A DNA stretch of 64,000 nt from Paramarasmius palmivorus (taxonomy: Eukaryota; Basidiomycota; Agaricomycetes; Agaricales; Marasmiaceae), in contig JAYKXP010000060.1 of the NCBI GenBank assembly GCA_037176845.1, positions 186,001-250,000 on the forward strand, given 5' to 3'. Shown in pieces: positions 48,025 to 58,073 of this stretch. Each line of letters begins with the position of its first letter. Positions within the stretch are counted from its first letter, which is position 1. The notes beneath the pieces are model-generated. The model searched no databases. It was not told the origin of the DNA and worked only from the letters and a program-made list of their open reading frames with translations. The translations under genes were made by a program, and so were the position numbers.

Positions 48025-49185
48025 AATGCGGTGATAACGTCATATGTTCAGAGGTCTGTGCGTGCCACGATTAGGGTATCGGGTATCGATATCTTCTCTT
48101 GACGTCTTGATTTCTTCGTTTGAATGGTTTCGTGCCTTTACTGTAATCTTCTTCCTGGTGAGCCCGAACAGCATCTCCTGCGTTTGTACGTTAAACCTCT
48201 AAACAAAAATCTGAGCCTTGCGCTTTGCAGGAACGGCGTCGACTGTGTTTCTTGACCCACATCCACCAAAAACAAAAAACGCTTCTCCCATCCGGCAGGC
48301 TTGAAACCGCTTTTCTCCATTACTGTAAACGCGTTCTTCGGGATCCGAGATAGCCTGTTGACCGAGGAATGAGTAAACGTTGACGAAGGAACATGGAAGG
48401 GACAGAGGAATACAAACATAGTAACGAGCGCCGATAGGTGAAGCTCATGATAGCTAGTGCTCAAGCTCGAGCATTAACGTCCCCAGTTGATTCGCCCACG
48501 AGCTATGTTCGTTAGACCTCGAGCAATGTTCGTTAGACCTCGAGCAGAGGGGTATCTTATTGTGAAGAAGCCTGGGTGGATGCTCGGGGGTCGGAACAGC
48601 ACCTCTCGTTTTCTGCGCCGCGTCTTGTTTATTTCTCCGTACACCAGCCAGGAAGAGTGTGTCTGGAGGTTGCTGGTGCTTGATGTTAACCTTAACCTTA
48701 ACCTGTAGACGGCTCGGGAATTCCTTTCTACCTCTTTGACTGGGGAACGTGACAGTATAACCACCTGTCGTCGATTGAGGAAGGGTAAGGGAGCGCGGTG
48801 CAGCGAGTGCTTTGGAGATCTCTGAGAACATTGTGTACACATTGAATTGGCAATGATGATGATGTTACATTTAAACTGCAGGAAGGCGTTAGGTAGGGGT
48901 GCTGGAGGCGAGGTCGGTACACACCATGCAATCGTTTCCAAACGACCAACCTTTCCTTCCCAACATGGGCCTCGGAACTACAATCTGGCTCCCTATCGAC
49001 GACTTTTTCCCGAGGGCCGAGGCTGGATGGGGGACCTGTTTCTGTGTAGGTATCGATGGGGATGAGGTAACCCCCTGGTTTGATTAGTACCCCAGGCGGG
49101 ACGGAGAGTAGCTACGAAGAAGCTGTGAAAGGCAGGTTATCCTTGGGATAGGACAATAGAAGGGGACGTACGTATAGTCATATGG
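48025..49185. repeat. tandem duplication, unit 1 (degenerate)
   Basis: Collinear with 49186-50530, with small indels. Shared landmarks are GATAACGTCATATGTTCAGA (near 48033 and 49186), TTCTTCGGGATCCGAGATAG (near 48335 and 49560), three TTAACC repeats (48686-48703 and 49931-49948) and the 3' half of the methyltransferase gene at the right end. A 21-nt direct repeat around 48502-48543 is specific to this unit. Confidence 0.8.
48925..49185 (-). pseudogene. thiol methyltransferase, 3'-half copy
   Basis: Collinear with 50207-50530 of the intact gene, but with internal deletions (loss of the region around the P-I-D-P-Y segment) and frame breaks. It is cut off within one codon of the intron position and joined to the start of the second repeat unit, so the SAM-binding half is absent. 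Confidence 0.75.
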
Positions 49186-50206
49186 CGGTGATAACGTCAT
49201 ATGTTCAGAGGTGGGTGTGTGTGCCAACGATTAGGGTATCGGGTATCCTTAACGTCTTGACTTCTTCGATTGAATGATTTCGTGCCTTTGCTGTAATCTT
49301 CTTCTCCCTGGTGAGCCCGAACAGCATCTCCTTGTCAACTTTTCTTCTAGCACTGCCTGCGTTTGTACTCTAAAACAAACGATTAGCGAAATCTGAGCCT
49401 TGCAAGGAACGTACCATTTTGCTAAGTAGGTGGGGATAGTAAGTAGCCGCGAGCGTCGACTGTGACCCACATCCACCACCAAAAACGCTTCTCCCGTCCG
49501 GCTGTGTCAATGTTAGCCTCGTTGAGTTGAAACCGCTTTTCTCCATTACTGTAAACGCGTTCTTCGGGATCCGAGATAGCCTGTTGACCGAGGAATGAGT
49601 AAACGTTGACGAAGGAACACGGAAGGGACAGAGGAATACAAACACAGCAACGAGCGCCGATAGGTGAACATCGCCTCCTGACCACCAGTGCTCAAACTCG
49701 AGCATTAACGTCCCCAGTTGATTCGCCACGAGCTATGTTAGTTAGACCTCGAGCCGAGAGAATTACGCGAGGGGTATCTTATTATAAAGAAACGCTGGTG
49801 TGCTCGGGGATCGGAACAGTAAAAGCAGCTCTCGCTCTCGTTTTGTGTACGTCAACAGCGGCGTCTTGTTTATTTCTCCGTACACCAGCCAGGAAGAGTG
49901 TGTTTGGAGGTTGAAGATGCAGGCTCGATGTTAACCTTAACCTTAACCTGTAGACGGCTTGGGAATTCCTTTCTAGCTCTTCGACCACTATGTATGGGCA
50001 ATATGACCCGTCGTCGATCGAGGAAGGCCAAGAACACCGAGCTGTACCCCAGTGTAAGGAAGCGGACGAAGTGTTTCGAGGGTACTTTGCACTGAGTACA
50101 TAGTGTACATATTGAGTTGCCAATATTAATGTTACATTTAAACTGCAGGAAGGTGTTAGGCGTAAGTGTAGGGGTGTTGGAGGCAAGAATAGTACACACC
50201 ATAAAA
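49186..50206. repeat. tandem duplication, unit 2 (3' flank of the methyltransferase)
   Basis: Second copy of the 1.2-kb repeat, contiguous with the intact gene. Minus-strand frames shared by both units (for example around 49554-49640) reflect the duplicated DNA, and I cannot tie them to a family. Confidence 0.7.
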
Positions 50207-50888
50207 CTACACTTGCAATCGCTTCCAAACTACCAACCTTTCCTTTCCAACATGGTTCTCGGAACTACAATCTGGCTCCCTATCGACGACTTTTTCCCAG
50301 CCATCGCCCAGAGGCTCTATATAATGCTCTGGACGAACATAGTACGGTGGACCTGTTTCTGTGTAGGGATCGATGGGCCATATGAGTGTGATGAGGTAGC
50401 CGCCTGGTTTGATTAGGGAACGCATTTGTTCACCCCATGCAGGACGGAGAGTAGGTGGGATGGCTACAAAGAAGCTGTGAAAGGGAGGTTATTCTTAGGA
50501 TGGGACAATAGAAGGGGACGTACGTATAGTCATATATCAAATCGAACCTTTCGTCGTCCTTGAGATTGAAAAAGTCGCCTGATTTGAAAAAAACAGTGGA
50601 AGATAATTCGGGAGGAACAAGGGAGGATGCTTTGTCGAGAGCTGTTTGAGATATATCGAGACCTAGAGTTTGGTAGTTTGTGACTGAAGCGATGTGGATG
50701 GCATCGTAGCCTGCACCACAGCCTGGAACAAGGGCGCGGCGACCAGTAAGAGGTAGCTCTTGTAGTATTTGTTTTAAAGGAGGTTGAGTGTTTCCATTGT
50801 CCCAAGGAGTGATGTTTTGTTTCCAAGCTACGTCCCAAGAAGAATGGTCATTTGGAGAAACAATAGCCTGTAGTTGCTGGCGCGACAT
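50207..50888 (-). CDS. thiol/halide methyltransferase, TPMT family
   Basis: I chose the start MSRQQLQAIVSPNDHSSWDV at 50888; an in-frame ATG about 35 codons upstream is possible. The protein has W-D-V-A-W-K and TPWDNGNTQP, the SAM-binding motif ALVPGCGAGYDAIHIAS, then LGLDISQTALDKA, GDFFNL and FDLIYDYT. A 49-nt intron follows, then FFVAIPPTLRPAWGEQMRSL, KPGGYLITLIWPIDPYTETG and a tail G-K-E-R-L-V-V-W-K-R. All landmarks of the fungal thiol methyltransferase/TPMT group are intact. It would methylate thiols or halides with SAM, producing S-adenosylhomocysteine. It is divergent from the Gln-rich gene (185 bp). Two partial copies lie upstream in the window. Confidence 0.9.
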
Positions 50889-51073
50889 CGTGGGAGGAGC
50901 AGTGCATCCAGGTTGCATCCATTTAGCGCTCTTGCCTGTTACGCTCACAGCTGCCAACCTCTGCTCTGACGCCTTGTGCACTGACATCGACATTCATCTA
51001 CAATCATTATCTCTCTTTCATCCATCTATTCCTACTCGTCGCCACTCTCTCAATACGTTCATGACCATCATCC
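50889..51073. promoter_or_regulatory. shared divergent promoter, methyltransferase / Gln-rich protein
   Basis: 185 bp between opposing start codons, C/T-rich on the plus side. Confidence 0.45.
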
Positions 51074-54000
51074 ATGGCTTCCATGTTCACAAACTTTTAT
51101 CCTTCAAACTGGCCCAAACCATTCAACGGTCAAGCTCCTCCAATCCCTGCAAACTTTTCAGCAGACCCCAGACAATGGCAATCAGGTTCATGGGTCCCAA
51201 ATCCAACATTTAACTGGTCACAACCCTTTGCTCAGTCGAGGAATACCTGGGTTCCTTGGGCCGGTCAATCAGCCTCTCAACCTCAGCAGCAGCAGCATCC
51301 CCAGCAGCAACAGCAGCAACAACAAAACTTTAACCCATACAAACGCGTTCCCAAACCTCCTTCTGCAGAGTATATGGCCACCAAATTGAGCGATAACCCG
51401 TTAGGTCTGACGAATATGGTTCCGAGGTGCGTTCCTGATCGAGTTGTCGGATGTAAATCTTATTCGCTACTAGGGAGGAACTGTACGGTCCGGCTGTAGA
51501 CGGTGTACCACCAGAAACACCTTGGGTGTGGAAGACGAACGAGTTGGATGAGGAGGATGATGAAGATGGTGATGATGAGCCGGCTACGCGTCCCCCTCGA
51601 CCACAAACACAACAACAGACCAAGCCACCGCCAGTCTTACCACAGAAATACTCTACCGCATCTGCGTCTGCGTCTTCAGCTGGCCACAGCGTATCAGCAA
51701 ACCCACCTCCTCAACCTAACATTGACGAACGTCTCCTTCGTCCGACGTTCTCACCACGTATCGTTCGTACACCAGAACATTACCGCGGGTCTGGTTCCCT
51801 TGGTCGGTCGGCTTCACTCTCGATGAGCCAGCAGCCTTTGTTGGGGACGCAGTTTGCGGTGGAGGAGTCACCTAGCAAGCCGTCACATTCACGAACGTCA
51901 TCCAGCCGTCGTCAGTCTTCCTCGTATAGTCAATCTTCTTCACATACACAGTCTTCGTCGTCTTCTACGATGACGGATGGACAATTCACTGACGAACCTG
52001 AATCGCAAACACCTCCTCAATCCCAGCCCCGTTCTCAACAGGAACCTCAGGTTCTTAGTCCACTAATGATAAACACACCATTCGTACCCAGTGCTAGGCC
52101 TTTGGGGAGACATCATACCGCCCCGAGCTCTTTCTCCTCCGCCACTACCTCCACCACTACGAAGAAAGACGACAGTTCACTGGCAGCTATACCGGAATCC
52201 TCTGACGCCCCGACACCATTCATACCACCTATGGACCCCGACCCCGAACCTTCACCGAGAAAACAACAACAACATTCTCAGCAGAGGAGTAGTTCGATGT
52301 ATACTTCGAGCTCGAGTTATGTGAAGCCGTACGGTTCGGCTTCAAATTCGGCGTCCCAGCAGAGGTCGAATTCAACGCCGTATGGTAGTTATACTCAGCA
52401 GCAGCAGCAGACGTATTCGGCGTCTGCGTCGGGGTATCCACAACAGCAGCAGAATGCTTCTTCGTCGGGGTATTCACAGCAGTCGTCGGCGGGGTATCCC
52501 CAGACGCAGCAGCAGAGTAATTCTTCGGCGTACCCACAGACACAAGCGCAGTCTTCCTCGACGTACCCACAGACACAGACTTCGTCGGGGTATCCCCAGC
52601 AGCAGCAGAGTAGTTCTTCGTCGGCGTCGGCGTACCCACAATCTGCGTCGTATTCCCAACACCAACAACAACAGAGCGCATCACGGAGGAGTGCGAGTGC
52701 TAGTGCGTCTTCCGGCTACGGGGCCGGAGCTTCGTACACCAACGCCAACGAACGGAGCACTACTACTACCCACGACCGAGATCGGAGTTTATCGTCTTCC
52801 GTCTACGCTACGGGTACGCATTCGAGGTCGAGGTCACGGACTACAACCGGCGAACGAGAACGAGAAAGTAGGAGTACAGTCACCTCCCCCGCAACCGCTC
52901 CTACATCTACGCCGACGCCGCATACACGCACCTCCTCGGCTTCTTATAGCAGGAGCAGAGAGCCCTCAGTCGGCCCGTCGCCGTACGACATCGATCGAAG
53001 TCACTCCTCGGCATCGGGGGCGTCTAGTTCGACTATAAGGGCGTCGAATTCGGGGTCGGGGGCGTATGCTTACACACAGCAGCCGCAGAAGAGCCCGATA
53101 TCCCCCACATCGTCAAAGTCGAGGGGACATTCACCAAATACTGTATCCTCGACGCAACCTTCGCCGACGTCTCCTTATGGTACAGGCGCGGGGTATGATA
53201 GGCGGTCATATTCTACTTCGAATTCAGCCTCCAACTCGGCTGCGTCGTCGAGGCAGCATTCGCCGTACGATGGGGCGTTTAGCTACAACCTAAATCAGAT
53301 TTCGCAGTCTAGTTCGACGTCGCCTTACCACTCCCACTCACAATCCCAGTCCGCCTCTACATCTCCATACGCAGCGAACTCCAACACGACATCGCCGTAT
53401 GCACCAAACTCGACTAACACGTCGCCGTACAAATCAAACTCCGGGTCGAGTGGTAGTTCAGGTAGTTCACCGTACAGTCATCATCAAAGTGGGGGAAGTA
53501 ATAGTAGTGCGAGTACGTCGCCGTATGGGAGTTCTGGGACGGGGACGTCGCCGTATCAACAACAACAGCAGGCGCCGTATAGTCATAATCAGAACTCGAC
53601 GTCGGCTTACCAGCAGCAGCAGCAGTATAAGCAGAGTTCGAGTACGAGTACGTCGCCGTATAAGAGGGATAGTGGTAGTGGTAGAGAAAGAGAAAGGGAG
53701 AGGTACACACAGCCGCAGAGAGAAACCCAAAGCCAGAGAGAAAGAGAACGCTCGCCGAATCCACTCCCGATACCGCCTATGGATTTAGGTCTGAGTTCGG
53801 GGTCTGGGTCGTGGACTTTGAGGGAACGGGAGAGGGAGAGGTATGCTGGGAATAGTGGCGGGGGTAATAGTGGTGGCGGCGGTGGGAGTGCTAGTGCTAG
53901 TGCGAGTGCAGCCGGGTCTGGGTTTAGAGGCAATGGGCAGCAGCAAAGGGAGTATTCATCGTCGGCTTCGCAACAGTATTCAACCCAACACCAACAACAA

Positions 54001-54394
54001 CACCAACATTCGTCTTCGCATTCCCAACACCCCCAACAACACCCCAAACCCCCCACCACCACCTCCTCCTCCACCTCCAGACCGCGTGTAAGGAAAGGCT
54101 ACTGGAACCGCCGCGGCGACCATCTCACCGAAACAGGGTACATCGTGTACGCTCCTAAAGAGCGTCAATATCCACCCGAGTTGGCTGGGTATCCTGCGAA
54201 GGATTATAAGGACCCTTCAGGGCAGATTGCGCCGTGGATGAATAGACCGGAGTTGCCGGAGAGTTTGCCTAGGAGGGGGAAGGAGCCTAGTAGGCCTTAT
54301 GAGTCGGTGAGTTTTTTGTGTGTTTTTTTGTGTTGGGGGTGTTTTGCTGATTTTTGGGGGGTTGGGGTTGGGGTAGTTTATTGTGTATATCTAG
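51074..54394 (+). CDS. Gln/Ser-rich, largely disordered protein ending in the GYWN module
   Basis: Three exons (51074-51426, 51474-54306, 54377-54394) give 1,067 residues. The N-terminus (MASMFTNFYPSNWPKPFNGQ) contains W/P/F motifs and a poly-Q run. A conserved-looking segment around the first splice reads ELYGPAVDGVPPETPWVWKT, then an acidic D/E run. Residues about 150-980 are low complexity: Q-runs, SGYPQQQQ-type repeats, and many S/T-S-P-Y repeats, prion-like in composition. The C-terminal module (54091-54306) is ordered-looking and shared with NLR-A and NLR-B. The last exon encodes FIVYI. It is possibly an RNA- or condensate-associated regulator; function unknown. It is the likely source of the NLR modules. 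Confidence 0.85.
54091..54306 (+). other. GYWN module, copy in the free-standing protein
   Basis: 72 codons, R-K-G-Y-W-N to R-P-Y-E-S, about three quarters identical to the NLR copies by eye and without any gap. It is followed by a phase-0 intron (54307-54376) and an 18-nt last exon. Confidence 0.85.
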
Positions 54395-54680
54395 GTTAGG
54401 AGAAGGGGTAAGGGAAGGAAGGATCTTTGAGAGACGATTTTTTTGGTTTGGTTTTTGACTGTTGAATGCATGCATGCAACGCCTCCACGCTCAGTTTTGT
54501 GCTTTTTGTTGTAATGATAGCTAGTTACTTAGGATATGTTTTTTCATGTCGTGTTAACGTTTATGTACTTGTTCAATGTTTGATTCTGGCAACGCTGTGA
54601 AATTCTAGTACGCGGAGCGGAGATTGAAATACTTGTATAAACAGGCAGAACGTCAGTTACGGAGATCGATTCTTCCTGTC
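54395..54680. other. intergenic; possible upstream exon of the P-loop gene
   Basis: An acceptor-like TTCTAG at 54603-54608 is followed by an open frame (YAERRLKYLYKQAERQLRRS) leading into the next gene, so a further 5' exon is possible, but none is recognisable upstream. Confidence 0.35.
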
Positions 54681-55854
54681 ATGAAAAGACATCAACGGCT
54701 GTCTGAAGGCTTTCATGCCAATGCTTGGGGCAAAAAGTGGCCAAGTCACTCGGCCACAATCCTCAAAACAGATATCTTCAACAACGCCGATGTCCTCGAG
54801 GATGGAGTTGTAGGCAACAGCTATGTTACCCTCGAAATTTCTGATCATCTGGAATATCTTTGCTATGACGAAATATCAACAGTTGCCGAAGACTTGAAGA
54901 TGTCCTCGACAGTAAACGATAAACTCGTTGTTCTTCGCGAGTTTGAGTTGCTGCGTGCGTCGTTAGAGCACCCCAATAGTCGCTCCAGCGTTGTCGTGAC
55001 AGGGGCATCAGGAATCGGATCTTTAACTTAAACATAGTTTGATGTTGAACTGATTCCTCGTAGGCAAGACCTCCTTTCTAATCTATCTTCTTCTATATCG
55101 CCTCGAGCGTAAACTCCCGACGGCAGTCCACTTCAATACTGACGAGTTTTGCGTGTTCAACGAGAACGGTGCCTTCACCCACAGTAGCGTCACCGACCAA
55201 ATGGATGAAGAAGGAGTTGTTAGTGAAGAGCTGAAAAAGTGTTGGGCCCTGGTCGATTCCAATGCTGTTATCACGCAACCATGTCCCTTATTTCTAGCCT
55301 GCGCAGGCCGTATCGTCCAGGCATCGCCTCTAAACGCCAGTAGGTGGAAGGAGTGGTTGAAGCAGCGCCAGGGTAGCTTTATGGTCGCCGATTTGCCTAC
55401 AGTGCTGGAGATTGTGGCAGTTGTGTGAGTGAATGTCATACTTGACAAGGCGTTTTAACACCTGATGAGTTCTTCGATATGATTTTGCAGGAAAGAACTC
55501 GGGTTCAACCCGACCTCCACTCTACCTCTCATTCGCAGGTGGGGTCTGTCTTTTCGAGTCATAGAATATCCAGAAGAGGATACCGACTTTGTGGAAGCCG
55601 CATATGAAGCCGCTGGGCAGTTATGCGATGAACCCATCTTATTCTCTAAACTCCTACAGGGCAATTCGATGATTCTACAAAGCTTGGGCTCTACCCTGTT
55701 ATTCCTTCGCCCTCAACGACTATTTAGGGACGATGGCACTATCGCAAACTCAAAGCTGCATCTCGGCGAAATTCTAGACGTTGCTTGCAGGGACTTGGAC
55801 GTGTCGAAAGAAAGGTCTCTTGAACTCTTTTGTGCTTTGAGTTTACATGTGTGA
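54681..55854 (+). CDS. P-loop NTPase-like protein with non-canonical intron in Walker A (possible pseudogene)
   Basis: First plausible ATG at 54681 (MKRHQRLSEGFHANAWGKKW). The exon reads VVVTGASGIG and the P-loop is completed only after about 46 nt by KTSFLIYLLLYRLERKLPTA (G-A-S-G-I-G-K-T). The intervening segment ends in a normal ...CTCGTAG but begins GATCTT, not GT, and read-through meets TAA. The next intron is canonical (GTGAGT...TTGCAG) and joins KELGFNPTSTLPLIRRWGLS. The organisation, P-loop then long helical part without NACHT motifs, resembles the P-loop proteins of unknown role that are abundant in Agaricomycetes, some linked to Crinkler-type proteins. Stop near 55854. Confidence 0.6.
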
Positions 55855-58073
55855 CGGGTTCATGGACAATTTGTATATATGTTACAGTGTTTTATTTGTA
55901 CGTCTCTTTTTCTACTATCTACTGCCTACTGGACGTGCTCCTCAGCCCAAACGGGCGTGTGAACTGTAAGACCTAAGGGCGTTGAGTGCTTTGGCTTCAT
56001 TCGGACGTTACCCCCGAACCCTCGTCTACAGCCTACACTCAAGTTGAAGAACAAACACCCAAACAACTCGGAACAATTCCTGGCAGATAACCTTACCTCT
56101 CCGCAAACATGGGTACTTTCGCCAGCTTTTTATTCCAGCCAAACTAGATACACCGGATCGACACCGGATACACGTATCAAAGAGAGAATGAAACTTCTGG
56201 GGAAGACCAATCTCATAGAGTCCTATCTTCATCGCCAATCCTATCCCGCCGATCGCCTACCAAACCCAGTCAACGAAGGAAATAGCGTCTTTCACGCATG
56301 CCAAGACTCTATTCGGCGTACGGTCGAGTATCTTGCAGATAGAAGGGGACGAAGAAACACAGGCTCCGTTTTTTTTTTCTCTCCCACTACACGCTCTTCA
56401 ACCCCATTGGTCGTCTCCACAACCACAACCATGACCACACCCCTTCAATTTCACCTTGTTGTCCCAACACTACCTCGCTAGAAGAACACGGAGCCGCCTT
56501 CTCACCTGAAGTTGACGGCCGAAGCCAGACGATCACAATCATTTGCTATTCAAGATAACATATTCCGACCTATGCTTGTCATCGTCATATAAAGGCCGGT
56601 CAGGTCTACTTTCGACCCAGGCGGAGCAGCGAGAACTGCAACAACCCTCAAGTTGGTATATTCCTTTTGTCTCGCTATTTACACGTAGAACGCTAACGTA
56701 CGCCCACAGCATAACCACAACTGCGGCTATGCCCGCCTTCGCATACACCACTCAAGCCCAAGGCCTAAACACCCGCCCATCGATAACCTTCGCCGAAAGA
56801 CCGTCAGTTCTGCATTCGCGTCCGGTATTACCAAATGCCCACGAGCGAGGAAGAGCGTTGGTGTCATCTCAATGCCCCGGTTGGAATAAGGGGTCCTTGA
56901 ACGATTTTATCACCGACGTACGACTCTTGGGTCTGTTTTTTCGTCATTTTTGTCAGCAAATGCTAATGCTTGCTGTAGGTAGTATTAACGGTGGCATGCC
57001 AACGAAATCTGTCGACGCTGTGGACCTCGACAACGCAGTCAATCGGTTCATTGACATTGTAGGTGCAGGCAAAGTTAGTTGGGCTCGGTTAATAATGCGT
57101 CTTTCTTTCTTCTTCCTTTAACATACTAATGCCAACAGCCAGGGACGAACACCTCAGACGCGTGCGAGCAGTGCCTAAGAGACAAGCAAGAGGAGAAATC
57201 GGCGTACCCGCTACACCACTCGCTCAGAAATCTCCTCGCACGCCTCGTTGAACCTTCGACGTTTACTCGGCATTTTAATACGCACCTCTCTCAAAGCTTA
57301 AACACGCGCTGGTGGAGCTAGGAAAGGAGTTGATATTCCCATCGCCTGCACCAATCAAGTGCGGCCATTCGTTGGGCGAGGCTCTGAAGTCTGAGAGTCT
57401 GGTCCTCGAGCCTTCCACCTCGAGATACGGCATAGGTATCTGATGAAACAGAAGGGCGAGCAGATGGTGAACAGCAACAGGACTTACCAGAGTAAGTGCA
57501 ATGGCAAGGCGAGCTCGAAGTATCCCGCTCGAACCCGACTTCAATCGACTCTGGCAAAGCCAAGCCGAACCCGAACGATGAACAACCCTGGACGGCAAAC
57601 CGCAAAGTCTACCTTTTTTCATACCACCCACGCTATCCCAAACTCCCAAGACGTCTCGGTCTACGCCCACATCGACCAAATCCTGGGATAGAAAGAAGAT
57701 CTTAATCATGTGGAGATCCCGAGACCGAGGATGAAGAAGTGAGCGAGGCCGAAGAGTTTGAAGGAGCTCGAATGTGCCTGTCGAGAAAGAGAAAGCGGTG
57801 GTTGTGAAGGATTCGGTGAAGTGTTTTGAGGAAAGGGAGAAGGCTGGTGGTGTGAAGGGGAAGGGAAGGTGCCTGCGCGGAGGCCGTGATCTGCAAACGA
57901 TGTTCTAGTGTGTCTCAGTGTTAGGTTGGATATGGCTACAACTAGGGTGTTGTACGCTGGTCGTTCTGGGCTATACCTATAGACGAACGATATGTGTGTT
58001 CGTTGCCTTTTATTTATTCGGTCTTGGATCATTTCATGTTGAATTCATTTTTTTCATTTCCAACCATTTTATT
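55855..58073. other. 2.2-kb region without a convincing gene
   Basis: Several plus-strand frames occur (56044-56481; 56543-57121 with MPAFAYTTQAQGLNTRPSIT; 57443-57705). They are short, and their possible junctions (for example AGTATTAACGG near 56979) do not join into a recognisable protein. A decayed gene or a lineage-specific small protein is possible. Confidence 0.35.

Noticed and set aside
48686..48703. Telomere-like TTAACC repeats (also 49931-49948)
   Set aside because: Only three units, not the fungal TTAGGG motif, and present in both tandem units as ordinary duplicated sequence.
48474..48941. 155-codon minus-strand frame and its counterpart in the second repeat unit
   Set aside because: The similarity between units follows the DNA duplication. 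Frames differ between copies and contain no recognisable domain.
52229..54074. Long Arg- or Cys-rich frames on both strands
   Set aside because: Out-of-frame translations of the CAG/TCG-rich repeats of the Gln/Ser-rich protein.
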